From NCBI GenBank assembly GCA_030280995.1, contig JASXTE010000002.1, positions 28,131,183-28,195,182 of the forward strand: 64,000 nt of DNA, read 5' to 3'. Source of the DNA: Hemileia vastatrix. Taxonomy: Eukaryota; Basidiomycota; Pucciniomycetes; Pucciniales; Zaghouaniaceae. The notes under the pieces were generated by a model. It did not search any database. It had not been told where the DNA came from and worked only from the letters and a program-made list of their open reading frames with translations. Both the position numbers and the translations under genes were made by a program. This document shows positions 31,256 to 43,043 of the stretch, piece by piece. Positions within the stretch are counted from its first letter, which is position 1. Each line of letters opens with the position of its first letter.

Positions 31256-32598
31256 ACTAGTGGGAAGATTTATATTTTACTTTTTACTTTATAAAAAAAT
31301 AATAAAAGTTAGTCAATAATTGCTCCAAATAATAAAAAAAAAATATTTAATTAATTAAATTATAGAAAAAATAATTTTCAATATAAAGTAATAATTAAAA
31401 AAATTAATTTTTTTAAAAAAAATGGATTGCAAGGTTAAATTGGGAATAACAAGTAAGTTAATTCAACCAATTAATTACCAATATTAAATATGGCAATATA
31501 TTTGGGACTAAGCACAATGTACTTTTAAGTCAACCAAAATTAACAATAATTAATAATAATAATAAATTAAATTAATAATTCAATTTGTATTAATAATAAT
31601 GCCAATTCTTCTAGGACTAAGAGGATTTAACACTCTATAATGGTCAACTAGGAAAAAAAAAAAATTTTAAAAATTGAACACTTACACTCAGTGAATCAGC
31701 AATTAAGCCACAATCACTGTTATTGCAATAAAAATATAGTAATATGAGTGAGAGGCGCAAAGGTGAACTAACTATAGTGATCAAAAAATCACTTCAAAAT
31801 AATATAAAAATTAATATTATATAAACCTAAGATGTCCAACCCAAGTTCGAAACACAGTTGCGGCAAAAGTTTCGTTTTGCTAGGTGGTCCGTGCGTTTTG
31901 TCGTTCGTCGCCAGGCTCGATTGTCGTCGTCGTTTTGGAAAGGTCCCCAGTTGTCGGTCAGTCGTCTAGAAGAAGGTAAGAAAAATAGGAGAAAAGGAGG
32001 AGAGAAGGAGGAGGACAAGGGAAAATAAAAGAAATAAATTACAATAATATATATTTAATTTATTTGAGGGGGAAACAACGGTGAGCAACTTTGAGAGGTG
32101 ACAAAAACTTAGAATTTATTAATAATAATATTATTCAATGTAAGGGTTCTGCGCGGCAAACACTTTTAATTACTATCAGACTTAAAGCAACCTTTAATTT
32201 GTTATATAGACTTTTAATTAGAATTGTATTACTAAAAAAAAATATAAACGTAGTAAAATAGTATTTAATTTGTTGAGTGTATAATAAGTGATGAGGCTAC
32301 AGGGGATTATCCAAGGCCCTTTTATAGGCAATGGGTCCTCTGAAGCGCTACTATCTTTGTAAATACAATGATTAGAATGGAATAAAACAAATATATCAAA
32401 AGAGTAAATGAAACATAACAATATAGAGAAAAACATGAAACAAATAATTAAAACCGCAATTAAGACTCCAATTTCCCCGCCATTAATTCCCAAATCAGTA
32501 AGTGACAATAGTGAATAACTAAACAAGATTGGAAACATAGGAACTATGAGAAATATAATTCCAAACAGATGGTACATTCTGATTAAAGGACATTTTAA
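31256..32598. other. AT-rich non-coding DNA upstream of the gypsy gag
   Basis: Mostly A/T with runs of A, T and TAA. A more GC-balanced patch at about 31830-31980 carries no convincing ORF. The gypsy 5' leader and LTR should lie here, but I could not define LTR ends or a primer site. The region continues at 39051 beyond the inserted copia element. TTTAA at 32594-32598 is the left copy of the target duplication. Confidence 0.6.
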
Positions 32599-33514
32599 TG
32601 TTGAAATTTCTGCCTCTAATACCTGACCCATTCCTTACTCCAGCTTCTTACCATCGTCTCAAGTCATTCTCCTTGCTCATATCCTCTTTTCCTGACCTTT
32701 TCCGCCGAGGAACTTCAAAGATACGAGCTCCAGCATCAAGAACAACATTTCTTTCCCACCCGGAGTCAATGTATTGATTCTGGACCTCGAGGACGTGTTT
32801 CTTTACCTGGAGTGTGAATCTTTTCCCCGGCTGGGAACTTTTTCCTTGGATGTGAACCTGTCTCTTTTTCTGTATTGTAGTTTAGTAGTTTTGTCGACGT
32901 CGTGTTAGTTTCTATTGTTTTGGATGGTGGACTTTGTCATATAATGAGCCCTCTCTTTGCCATTTCCGTTTTCCCCATCCAAATCTTTTTCTTTCTCTTT
33001 CTCTCTATTCTCTTTATCCCTTCCACTGCTTCTTCCTGTCCACTGCTTTCCCTTTTGGCCGCATCTGACAGTCTTTGCACTGTGTGGGGAGAATAGAGTC
33101 TTTTGTCCAGGTTCTTTCCTTTTCTTTTCTGTTATCTTTTCTCTGATTCTTTTAGTCCTAACCACAGCAGCTCACACTTGTGTCCCTTATAGTTTTAGCA
33201 CACGCTTTGTTGTAGTTACTTGTTGTTGTAAGGTGCACAGTTGCTGATTGACCTGTGTTTAGGTATGTTTGTTTTTGCAATGAAATCCAAATCTTTTTCT
33301 TTCTCTTTCTCTCTATTCTCTTTATCCCTTCCACTGCTTCTTCCTGTCCACTGCTTTCCCTTTTGGCCGCATCTGACAGTCTTTGCACTGTGTGGGGAGA
33401 ATAGAGTCTTTTGTCCAGTTTTAGCACACGCTTTGTTGTAGTTACTTGTTGTTGTAAGGTGCACAGTTGCTGATTGACCTGTGTTTAGCTTTCCTCTGTG
33501 CTAAAACTTCTACA
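32599..33514 (+). repeat. 5' LTR (916 bp)
   Basis: Young-type LTR with two P-Q units and the CTTCTACA end. Confidence 0.95.
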
Positions 33515-33672
33515 GGTTATGGGCCCAGTTGCCTAAAGCACCTTTCTCAAGAATACTTACAACAAAACCGCTTACTGGACAATAAAACAGCCTTTTCTCT
33601 CAGATTTTGGATCATCCTCTTCACATCTCATCTTCTTTCTCTCCAAATCTTTGCTGTTGACTCGACCAAATC

Positions 33673-36600
33673 ATGGCCTCCAATCAGGATTCAAGTAAGG
33701 TTATGGTCACCCCTCTTACTGACGAATCCTATGACACCTGGGAACACATTATGCGTCTTCACTTTGAAGTTCTGGATCTTTTTGGCATTGTTTCTGGACA
33801 AGTCCCTGCCCCTGTTCCTCACAATGATGGTTCACCTTCAGACGCTGAAATCAAAGCTCAACTTGCTTTATGGATCAAAAATGACACCAGGTGCAGGTAT
33901 GAAATCATCACCAGATTGGATGATGTTAACAAGAAGCTGGTCAACACTTGCCACACCTCTGCTCAAATGTGGTCTGTTCTTGCAAGAAGACACGCCAGCA
34001 ATAAAGTTGGATCACGGATTTCTCACTTTCTCTCTATGGTTACTCTTTCTCTTTCTGAAGGAGGAGACCCCAAAACTCATGTTGATGCATTCAAAGGCAT
34101 TAACTTCCATATGATCCGTTCTGGGCTCATCATTCCCCAGGAAATTCTTATTTATCTCTTTTTTGCCACTCTTCCACCTTCCTTCAAACATTGGCGTGGT
34201 TTGCTCACCAGAGACAGACAGGAAATTGATCACCTGCATCTGGATGATGTTTTATCTTCTTTCCTGGATTACGCTGCTGATGACAAAGTTGTTGATGAAT
34301 TTCACAATGCTATGTCAAATGTCAATGCTCACTCTGCCTCAGCCAAATCATCAAAATCATCCAAATCCAAGGCACGCAGCAAACTCTCATGTTCTGTTCA
34401 TGGTCAAAATGTTGGACATGATGACAATCATTGCTTTGTTCAACATCCTGAATTGCGTCCCAAGAAGAACCAAGCCAACTCAGCTGCCCCATCAAAGGAC
34501 AATTCCAACAAAGCAACTCCTGTTCCCCCTCCTCAGGAAGAACAACCTGATGTCACGGCCAATTGTGCTTTTGTCTTCCCTTCTGATGAAGAATTTCTTT
34601 TTACAGCTGTTGCCTGCTTGTCTGAAAAATCAAATTCTGACTGCATTATCAACGCTTCTGCTTCCATGGCTTCTCATTCCTCAAACCTTTCTCCAATTAT
34701 TGATTCTGGGGCCAGCTGTCATATGTTTAACAACAGAGACAGTTTCATCACCTTTCAACCTGTCAACATTCGAATTCAACTTGCTGGTATTGGGAAATCA
34801 ATCTATGCAACTGGAAAAGGAACTGTTGCTGCTTCTGGAGGAATGGAAGGAAAAGTTTTCTTTTCTGATGCTCTTTATGTCCCTGATCTTGGAAGGAATC
34901 TCATCTCCCTGGGACGTCTTTGGAGAACTGGTTGTCTTCTCATCCCTGCACCAGTTAATCCTACATCAAACTTCATTATTTCACGTAATGGAAAGAATTA
35001 TATGGGAGGAGTCATCTCCAATTCATTATTTGAAGTTTCTGTGGTTCCACAAGGCATGTCTCCCCCTAATTCCTCAGCTCTTTATGCAAAAGCTTCAAGT
35101 CAGTCTCTAACTCTCTGGCACAACAGATTAGGACATCCATACGCCCCATATATTCAAAAACTTTTTAATGGAATGGCATCTGATGTATCTAGTTCTAGTT
35201 TGTCTGATTCTGAAATGCATTTTTGTGAACCGTGTGTGTTGGGTAAACAAACCCATGCTTCCTTTCCTGGCCAGTTGCCTGTTGCCAAAAATCCTCTTGA
35301 AGTTATCCACACGGATTTATCTGGGAAAATTCAACCTCCTTCTTTTGATGGTTCTCAGTATTACCTTAAGTTCACTGATCAGGCCACTTCATACCGTCAT
35401 GTTTACCTTCTTTCCTCAAAAGCCCAAGTATTCAAATATTTCTTGGAATACAAGGCATCTGTAGAGCTGCAATCTGGCTTCAAAATCAAAAAGCTTGTTT
35501 GTGACGGTGGTGGTGAGTATATCAACTCTAGTCTGGTCAACTTTCTTAAACAACATGGCATTGCTCTTCAAGTTACGGCTCCTTACACTCCCCAACAAAA
35601 TCCAATTTCTGAGAGAGGAAACCGTATTACCACTGAAAAATCCAAAACCATGATGTTTCATTCTAATGCACCAATTCACCTATGGTCTGAAGCAGTTAAA
35701 ACAGCAGTATATCTTGAAAACAGATTACCAACCAAAGCTCTTCAAAACAAATCAACTCCTTTTGAAGCCTGGAATAAATCCAAACCCAGAGTCTCACACC
35801 TCAGAGTTTTTGGTTGTGCTTGCTATGCTTTTCTTGATAAACATCAACGTCCTGGAAAGTTTTCAGCTAATGCCAGAAAGTGTGTCATGCTTGGATATGA
35901 AGTTGGAACAACAAATTATCGTGTTTGGGATCTTGAGCTTAAAAAGATTGTTATTGCCAAATCTGTGGCCTTCAATGAAAATTTCTTCCCCTTTCTTGAC
36001 TCCAGATTTAAGCGCCCTCAATGGTCACAACTGATGAAGCAAATTCCAGATCAAATTCATGACAGTCAACCACTTCCAACACCTGGACTTTCCTTTTCTC
36101 CAGCTCAATCTCCTTCTGAGTCTCCAACTCATGATCCATCCTCAGGAAACATTTCTGATTCACATTCTGAAGATAATTCTCCTTCTTCTTCTTCTTCCTC
36201 TGATTTTCACATGTCCGGCACACCTTCTAATTCAACTCCTTGTCCTTCACCTGGCCACTTAACAAGATTACCTCATTCCAATGTCCCAGATGAAGAAGGT
36301 TCCAGTCAATCTGATCCATCATATTCATCAATTGAGCCAGACAATCCAGCAGATCCTGATTATGTTCCCTCATCACAATCCCCCAGTTATTCTGACAACT
36401 CTTCAGCTGAAACATCCACTCCTGAACATTTACGTCAGATTTATTATGATCATTATCAACATGATTCCTACTCTGATTCTCCTGACCCTCTTGGGTTATA
36501 TGCAGCAAATGCCTTTGCTTTCTCTCTAGAAGCTCCCTTGCTAGCTCATGAAATTCCTGAACCCCAGTGTTATAAGCAAGCAATCTATTCCAAATATTCA

Positions 36601-38157
36601 GCAGAATGGGCAGAGGCTGTGAAACATGAACATCAAGCACTTCAGCGTTGTAACACTTGGAAAATTGTCCCCAGGCCTGAAAAAGCTAATGTAATTGGCT
36701 GCAGGTGGGTTTTCAGGGTTAAACCTAATGCTGATGGTGGTGTTTCCAAGTTCAAAGCCCGTTGTGTAGCAAAAGGATATTCTCAAATCCTAGGAATAGA
36801 TTTTCATGAAACTTTTGCACCCACTGGACGGATCACTTCTCTCAGGACCATTCTTTCTTTAGCAGCTTATTTTGACTGGGATGTTCATCAAATGGATGTA
36901 GTGGCAGCTTTTCTCCAGGGAAACTTAAATGAAACTGTTTATATGGAACAACCTGAAGGAACACTAACTGCTGGAAATGAAGGTAAAGTTTGCCAATTGT
37001 TGCGTCCTCTTTATGGCATCAAACAAGCTCCCTTTTGCTGGAATTCACGTATAAATGACTACTTGTGCAAGCTCAACTTCTCCCCCCTTAAGTGTGATCA
37101 GTGTGTGTATGTTTGGAGAAACAAATCACAAATCTGTATCATTTATCTTCATGTTGATGATATGGTCATTACTGGTAATCATTTTCTTTGGTTCAAAGAC
37201 AAAATCAAAACTGAATTTGAGATGGATGATCTTGGTCCTGCCACTTGGATTTTGGGAATGCGTCTCACCAGGAACAGAACAGCACGTACTCTTTCTTTAT
37301 CACAAGATTCTTATGCTGAAAAAGTTTTGTCCAACTGGAATATGGCCAACTGTAATCCCTGTCTCACTCCCTTATCCCCAAATGATTATCCTGTCAAAGC
37401 AACCAGTGAAGAAATTGCTGAATTCAATGCTCTGAAAATCAATTACCGCTCTGCTATTGGTGCACTCAACTATTTGTCTGTTGCAACAAGACCTGATCTC
37501 TCTTTTGCAGTTGGTGCATTATCTCAACATCTCATTGAACCAGGTATCAAACACTGGCTTGCTGTCAAACACACTTTCAGATATCTGCGTGCCACTTCAT
37601 CATCATCTCTCACTTTTGGAGGAAAATGCCCAATTCCAAATCATCCATCACTCTGTCCTCTTATTTACTCTGACACTGATTATGCTGGGGATCCTGATAC
37701 CAGGCGCTCAACTGGAGGGTATGTTGCCATACTCAATGGAGGAGCTATTTCCTGGAGTTCTAAAAAGCAGCAAGTCGTCACTATCTCTAGTACTGAAGCT
37801 GAGTTCAGAGGCATTGTGGATGCTGGATGTGAAGCAATCTGGCTGACTAAATTACTTACTTCCTTCAATATTCCTAAGTCACCTTCACCTTTAATCCTTG
37901 CTGACAATGCCAGTTCCATTTCACAATGCAAGGATTCACTCAGATACCGTCAAAGATCAAAACATGTGGACACTCAACTTTGTTGGATTACTGAAAGCAT
38001 CAACAAAAATCATTTTCAGCTTCAACACATTTCAACTGAACACATGGTGGCTGATCTTCTTACAAAATCTTTAGGAAAAGTCAAGCTGTCTTATCTCCTC
38101 AAACTCATGGGTCTGGTATTAAGGGGGGGTGTTGAAATTTCTGCCTCTAATACCTGA
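33673..38157 (+). CDS. copia gag-pol polyprotein, 1,494 aa, intact
   Basis: Same translation as the product at 2739-7223 as far as I can see, with no stop or frameshift. It has protease DSGASC, integrase D-D-35-E, RT MDVVAAF and HVDDM, and all RNase H acidic residues. Flanking DNA is AT-rich and non-coding. This copy is the least entangled, so its transcription would be the easiest to assign. Confidence 0.95.
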   Translation: MASNQDSSKVMVTPLTDESYDTWEHIMRLHFEVLDLFGIVSGQVPAPVPHNDGSPSDAEIKAQLALWIKNDTRCRYEIITRLDDVNKKLVNTCHTSAQMWSVLARRHASNKVGSRISHFLSMVTLSLSEGGDPKTHVDAFKGINFHMIRSGLIIPQEILIYLFFATLPPSFKHWRGLLTRDRQEIDHLHLDDVLSSFLDYAADDKVVDEFHNAMSNVNAHSASAKSSKSSKSKARSKLSCSVHGQNVGHDDNHCFVQHPELRPKKNQANSAAPSKDNSNKATPVPPPQEEQPDVTANCAFVFPSDEEFLFTAVACLSEKSNSDCIINASASMASHSSNLSPIIDSGASCHMFNNRDSFITFQPVNIRIQLAGIGKSIYATGKGTVAASGGMEGKVFFSDALYVPDLGRNLISLGRLWRTGCLLIPAPVNPTSNFIISRNGKNYMGGVISNSLFEVSVVPQGMSPPNSSALYAKASSQSLTLWHNRLGHPYAPYIQKLFNGMASDVSSSSLSDSEMHFCEPCVLGKQTHASFPGQLPVAKNPLEVIHTDLSGKIQPPSFDGSQYYLKFTDQATSYRHVYLLSSKAQVFKYFLEYKASVELQSGFKIKKLVCDGGGEYINSSLVNFLKQHGIALQVTAPYTPQQNPISERGNRITTEKSKTMMFHSNAPIHLWSEAVKTAVYLENRLPTKALQNKSTPFEAWNKSKPRVSHLRVFGCACYAFLDKHQRPGKFSANARKCVMLGYEVGTTNYRVWDLELKKIVIAKSVAFNENFFPFLDSRFKRPQWSQLMKQIPDQIHDSQPLPTPGLSFSPAQSPSESPTHDPSSGNISDSHSEDNSPSSSSSSDFHMSGTPSNSTPCPSPGHLTRLPHSNVPDEEGSSQSDPSYSSIEPDNPADPDYVPSSQSPSYSDNSSAETSTPEHLRQIYYDHYQHDSYSDSPDPLGLYAANAFAFSLEAPLLAHEIPEPQCYKQAIYSKYSAEWAEAVKHEHQALQRCNTWKIVPRPEKANVIGCRWVFRVKPNADGGVSKFKARCVAKGYSQILGIDFHETFAPTGRITSLRTILSLAAYFDWDVHQMDVVAAFLQGNLNETVYMEQPEGTLTAGNEGKVCQLLRPLYGIKQAPFCWNSRINDYLCKLNFSPLKCDQCVYVWRNKSQICIIYLHVDDMVITGNHFLWFKDKIKTEFEMDDLGPATWILGMRLTRNRTARTLSLSQDSYAEKVLSNWNMANCNPCLTPLSPNDYPVKATSEEIAEFNALKINYRSAIGALNYLSVATRPDLSFAVGALSQHLIEPGIKHWLAVKHTFRYLRATSSSSLTFGGKCPIPNHPSLCPLIYSDTDYAGDPDTRRSTGGYVAILNGGAISWSSKKQQVVTISSTEAEFRGIVDAGCEAIWLTKLLTSFNIPKSPSPLILADNASSISQCKDSLRYRQRSKHVDTQLCWITESINKNHFQLQHISTEHMVADLLTKSLGKVKLSYLLKLMGLVLRGGVEISASNT

Positions 38158-39045
38158 CCCATTCCTTACTCCAGCTTCTTACCATCGTCTCAAGTCATTC
38201 TCCTTGCTCATATCCTCTTTTCCTGACCTTTTCCGCCGAGGAACTTCAAAGATACGAGCTCCAGCATCAAGAACAACATTTCTTTCCCACCCGGAGTCAA
38301 TGTATTGATTCTGGACCTCGAGGACGTGTTTCTTTACCTGGAGTGTGAATCTTTTCCCCGGCTGGGAACTTTTTCCTTGGATGTGAACCTGTCTCTTTTT
38401 CTGTATTGTAGTTTAGTAGTTTTGTCGACGTCGTGTTAGTTTCTATTGTTTTGGATGGTGGACTTTGTCATATAATGAGCCCTCTCTTTGCCATTTCCGT
38501 TTTCCCCATCCAAATCTTTTTCTTTCTCTTTCTCTCTATTCTCTTTATCCCTTCCACTGCTTCTTCCTGTCCACTGCTTTCCCTTTTGGCCGCATCTGAC
38601 AGTCTTTGCACTGTGTGGGGAGAATAGAGTCTTTTGTCCAGGTTCTTTCCTTTTCTTTTCTGTTATCTTTTCTCTGATTCTTTTAGTCCTAACCACAGCA
38701 GCTCACACTTGTGTCCCTTATAGTTTTAGCACACGCTTTGTTGTAGTTACTTGTTGTTGTAAGGTGCACAGTTGCTGATTGACCTGTGTTTAGGTATGTT
38801 TGTTTTTGCAATGAAATCCAAATCTTTTTCTTTCTCTTTCTCTCTATTCTCTTTATCCCTTCCACTGCTTCTTCCTGTCCACTGCTTTCCCTTTTGGCCG
38901 CATCTGACAGTCTTTGCACTGTGTGGGGAGAATAGAGTCTTTTGTCCAGTTTTAGCACACGCTTTGTTGTAGTTACTTGTTGTTGTAAGGTGCACAGTTG
39001 CTGATTGACCTGTGTTTAGCTTTCCTCTGTGCTAAAACTTCTACA
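38130..39045 (+). repeat. 3' LTR (916 bp)
   Basis: Matches its 5' partner by eye. TTTAA follows at 39046-39050. Confidence 0.95.
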
Positions 39046-39539
39046 TTTAAGTGAAACAAAAAAATAATTTGACGCAACAAAACAAGCAATTAATCTCAAT
39101 TTAGTCCAAATTAATTTATTTGTTTTTTCTAACACAATTAAGGGCCAAAAGAAGCGTCATTAATTATTGTTTAGTATCATATGAGAGGTATTATTTAATA
39201 TATAAATTTAAGTAATTAATTTAAATATATTATAAATCAATTTTTCACTTGTAATTATAATATATGTTTTTCAATTAATTAAATATAAATTTATAATTAT
39301 TAAATACATAAAAATGCGCCATTATTTGTAGAATATATTATATTATGCTCAATTTAATTGTATATAAAAATATATATAACCAATAAATTTAATGTAACAT
39401 TTGTATATAATAAAATTCTTATATAATTTCATTATGCAATAAAATATTAAGTTATATTCATTAAATACAAGTCTTACCCACTCTTTAAAGTTTTATAATT
39501 TATATATCATTTACTGGACTCCTGGAATAGCCTGGCTGA
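39046..39539. other. AT-rich non-coding DNA before the gypsy RT fragment
   Basis: Begins with the right copy of TTTAA. It is very AT-rich, with no ORF. The last 30 bases are more balanced and contain a 14-base string that recurs inverted at 42927-42940. Confidence 0.6.
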
Positions 39540-41788
39540 CATATACCACCTAGTTTAAAGAAGAAGCCTTATCCTGCTTCTCCCACAAAGAGAAAATATA
39601 TTGAAGACAATATCTCTACCCTTTTAAAAATGAATATTATTGTAAAGGTAGTTGAAACACCTAAATATTGTGTTATCTCACCTGTCCCAATTTCTTATAA
39701 GAAAGATAAAGCCAGGTTATGTGGTGATTATAGAGCACTAAATACTTATACTGTTGATGATATCTATCCTTTGCATAGAATTAGCTCTATACATGCTACC
39801 TTACAGGTTGCTAAATATATCAGCTGTTTGGATGGTAATAAGGGATATCACCAGGTACCTGTTGAGAAAAATTCTCAGAATTTTCTGATGATTGCTACTC
39901 ATATGGTTATTTATAAGTATATTAGGATGCCATTTGGCCCTAAAAATGCCCCTTCAGTTTTTCAAAAAATCATGGATAACACATTCCATCAGGAGATAAT
40001 TGAAGGATGCCTGATGGTTTATATTGATGATATCATTATATTTACAAAAACATTTGAGGACCATCTCAACCACCTGTGTAAAGTGCTCCAAAAAATGTAT
40101 GAGATAAATATGACACTTGCTTTGAAGAAATGTAAATTTGGTTTCCATTCTTTAAAAGTTCTTGGCCATGTTGTTTCAGGCTTACAGATATGTGTTGACC
40201 AGAACAAAGTGGCAGCCATACAACAGGTGAAAGCTCCTACAACAGTAAGAGAGCTCCAAAGTTTTTTGGGAATGTGTGGATACTATAGACAGTATATTAA
40301 AAATTACCAAGTCATAGCTTTACCCCTTACCCAATTAACTAGAAAGGATGTTGCTTTTGTCTGGAATAGTGTAAGACAAAGAGCCTTTGACACTATGAAA
40401 CACTGTTTGATGTCAGCACCAATTCTTTCTTTACCTGACTTTAATCAACCATTTGTTTTGTACACTGATGCCAGTTTCATTGGTCTTGGTGCTTCCCTCC
40501 ATCAAAAACAAGTGATAAATGATAAAGTTTCAGAAGTAGTAATTTGTTATATTTCAAGAACCTTGAGAAATAGTGAATTGAAATATGGTGCTACTCAATT
40601 AGAATGTTTAGCTGTAGTGTGGGCTCTAGAAAAGCTTCATTAGTACCTAGATGACCAGAAATTTGAACTTGTCACTGACTGCAGTGCAGTTAAATCCCTT
40701 TTAAACTTGAAAACACCCAACAGAAATATGTTCAGATGGCAGTTGGCTGTTCAAGAATACAGAGGGAGAATGACAATTATTCATAGGGCTGGTATTGTTC
40801 ACTCAAATGTGGATATGTTGTCTAGGTTACCTTTACCAAATAATGACTCTAATCCTGCGTATGATCTTGAGGATGAAATTATTCATATACATGGGATATA
40901 TGTGGTTGATATGGAGGAAGAGCTATTACAGCTTATTCTGGATTCATATGATAAGGGCACTGACTTGAAGAAGTTATGCACCATATTAAATGATCTAAAG
41001 AATGCTTCAATACAAGAATTAATTAAAACCCTTCCACCAAAGTACCAAAAAGCTTTGGAAAAAGGTAAATTTTCAATTGATGAAGGATATCTATATTATA
41101 GAAGAAAGTTGAGTAATGTCATTGTTATTCCTCCTTCTATGAAAGAAATCATCTTGAAAATTTGTCATGATGACATATTAGCTGGACATTTTGATCTTGA
41201 GAAACCAATGATCAGAATTAAGAACACTGCTTGGTGGGTTAATATGTCTGAAGACACAAAATTATATGTTGAGTCTTGTGATTCTTGCCAAAAATCAAAA
41301 AGATTAACTGATAAAAGAGCAGGATTAATGCAACATATTGAACCTCCTGATGCACCATGGCAGATAATCAACATGGATTTTGTAACAGGATTACCTATTG
41401 CTGGTAAAGACAGTTATAACTCTTGTTGGGTTATTGTGGACAGATTCACAAAAATGTGTAAATTTATCCCTACTCACAAGGATGTTTCCACTAAGGAATT
41501 AGCTTTCTTATGGTGGTCTCATGTTTTTAATACTGCTGGTTTTCCTAAAGCCATAATCTCTGACAGAGACCCTAAATTTACTTCTGAATTTTGGATGTCT
41601 CTGATGGATGTTTGTGGTTGTGATCTGAAACATTCTACTGCCCATCACCCTCAGACTGATGGTTTAGCTGAGAGAATGATTCAGACTTTAGAGTACATGA
41701 TAAGAAGATATTGTGCCTTTGGCCTTGAGTATAAAGATAATGACAGATTCACTCATGATTGGGTTACCTTACTTCCTGGGTTAGAATT
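39540..41788 (+). mobile_element. Ty3/gypsy element, 3' half (RT-RNase H-integrase), truncated at both ends
   Basis: Begins abruptly at the linker preceding RT and ends inside integrase, where a reversed copia LTR starts at 41789. Domain order RT-RNase H-integrase is that of gypsy. It carries exactly the functions missing from 28081-31255, in the opposite orientation. Confidence 0.88.
39540..41788 (+). pseudogene. gypsy pol fragment (RT, RNase H, integrase) with one nonsense codon
   Basis: The frame opens after a TGA at 39537-39539 and reads KKKPYPASP, the usual entry to gypsy RT. RT motifs: CGDYRALN, MPFGPKNAP and the catalytic YIDDII. RNase H: LYTDASF, ATQLECLAVV, TDCSA. A single in-frame TAG (40641-40643) falls after ALEKLH; the frame resumes in the same register, so one substitution explains it. 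Integrase: a zinc region with two His and CDSCQ; a core with NMDFV, ISDRDPKF and GLAER, with 35 residues between the last Asp and Glu. It breaks after LPGLEF at the copia LTR. Resemblance is strongest to rust-fungus gypsy integrases, from general knowledge. Confidence 0.9.
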
Positions 41789-42690
41789 TGTAGAAGTTTT
41801 AGCACAGAGGAAAGCTAAACACAGGTCAATCAGCAACTGTGCACCTTACAACAACAAGTAACTACAACAAAGCGTGTGCTAAAACTGGACAAAAGACTCT
41901 ATTCTCCCCACACAGTGCAAAGACTGTCAGATGCGGCCAAAAGGGAAAGCAGTGGACAGGAAGAAGCAGTGGAAGGGATAAAGAGAATAGAGAGAAAGAG
42001 AAAGAAAAAGATTTGGATCTCATTGCAAAAACAAACATACCTAAACACAGGTCAATCAGCAACTGTGCACCTTACAACAACAAGTAACTACAACAAAGCG
42101 TGTGCTAAAACTATAAGGGACACAAGTGTGAGCTGCTGTGGTTAGGACTAAAAGAATCAGAGAAAAGATAACAGAAAAGAAAAAGAAAGAACCTGGACAA
42201 AAGACTCTATTCTCCCCACACAGTGCAAAGACTGTCAGATGCGGCCAAAAGGGAAAGCAGTGGACAGGAAGAAGCAGTGGAAGGGATAAAGAGAAAGAAA
42301 AAGATTTGGATGGGGAAAACGGAAATGGCAAAGAGAGGGCTCATTATATGACAAAGTCCACCATCCAAAACAATAGAAACTAACACGACGTCGACAAAAC
42401 TACTAAACTACAATACAGAAAAAGAGACAGGTTCACATCCAAGGAAAAAGTTCCCAGCCGGGGAAAAGATTCACACTCCAGGTAAAGAAACACGTCCTCG
42501 AGGTCCAGAATCAATACATTGACTCCGGGTGGGAAAGAAATGTTGTTCTTGATGCTGGAGCTCGTATCTTTGAAGTTCCTCGGCGGAAAAGGTCAGGAAA
42601 AAGAGGATATGAGCAAGGAGAGTGACGTGAGACGATGGTAAGAAGCTGGAGTAAGGAATGGGTCAGGTATTAGAGGCAGAAATTTCAACA
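41789..42690 (-). repeat. Solo copia LTR, reversed, 902 bp
   Basis: Complete LTR ends, with two P-Q units. The first P has a 15-bp deletion and there is one extra A elsewhere, giving 902 instead of 916 bp. The flanks GAATT and CTATG do not match, and gypsy integrase does not resume to the right. The solo LTR therefore marks a rearrangement as well as loss of an internal region. It shares the variant CTCACGTCACTCTCC with the LTR at 43044, which suggests an older lineage. Confidence 0.92.
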
Positions 42691-43043
42691 CTATGGACTT
42701 GGTACAATAGTTGCAGGTATTAAATTATAAGATATTTATATAAGTAAGTATTATTTTCAATGTGCGGTGTAGACAATCCTTTGACCAAGGGAGTTGGAGA
42801 AAAACCAGAGAGAAAATCCCCTGTCCCTATAGAAAAATAGAGTGAGATTTACTTGCTAAAGTAAGTTGGTTCCTGTTTGCTAAGCCCCTTTTCAACACAC
42901 TTGACTGCTTGATGAGCCAAGAAAGTTGTCAGCCAGGCTACTAGACTTACCCGGTAAAATAATTAATTATTTTACTGAGTTGAAGCCACACCTTTCTTCT
43001 TAATAATATTTATTTATTTATTTACTTAAGTAGTACTTACAAT
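42691..43043. other. AT-rich spacer between copia LTRs
   Basis: No ORF of note and no copia sequence. It contains an inverted partner (42927-42940) of a 14-base string at 39528-39541. The last five bases, ACAAT, precede an LTR start. Origin unknown; possibly gypsy LTR or leader. Confidence 0.5.

Larger units (their letters stand above)
32599..39045 (+). mobile_element. Full-length Ty1/copia retrotransposon, 6,447 bp
   Basis: LTRs 32599-33514 and 38130-39045, primer site at 33515, gag-pol 33673-38157. TTTAA flanks it at 32594-32598 and 39046-39050. It is the only complete copy inserted outside other copia sequence. By eye it is the same as the copies at 1665, 17274 and 46833. Confidence 0.97.

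Noticed and set aside
31827..32018. 63-codon minus-strand frame in a GC-richer patch
   Set aside because: Short, Ser/Arg-rich, no motif; more likely part of a leader or LTR.
32218..32631. 137-codon hydrophobic minus-strand frame that looks like a membrane protein
   Set aside because: AT-rich codons give Phe, Ile and Leu by composition, and its first codons come from the copia LTR inserted at 32599.
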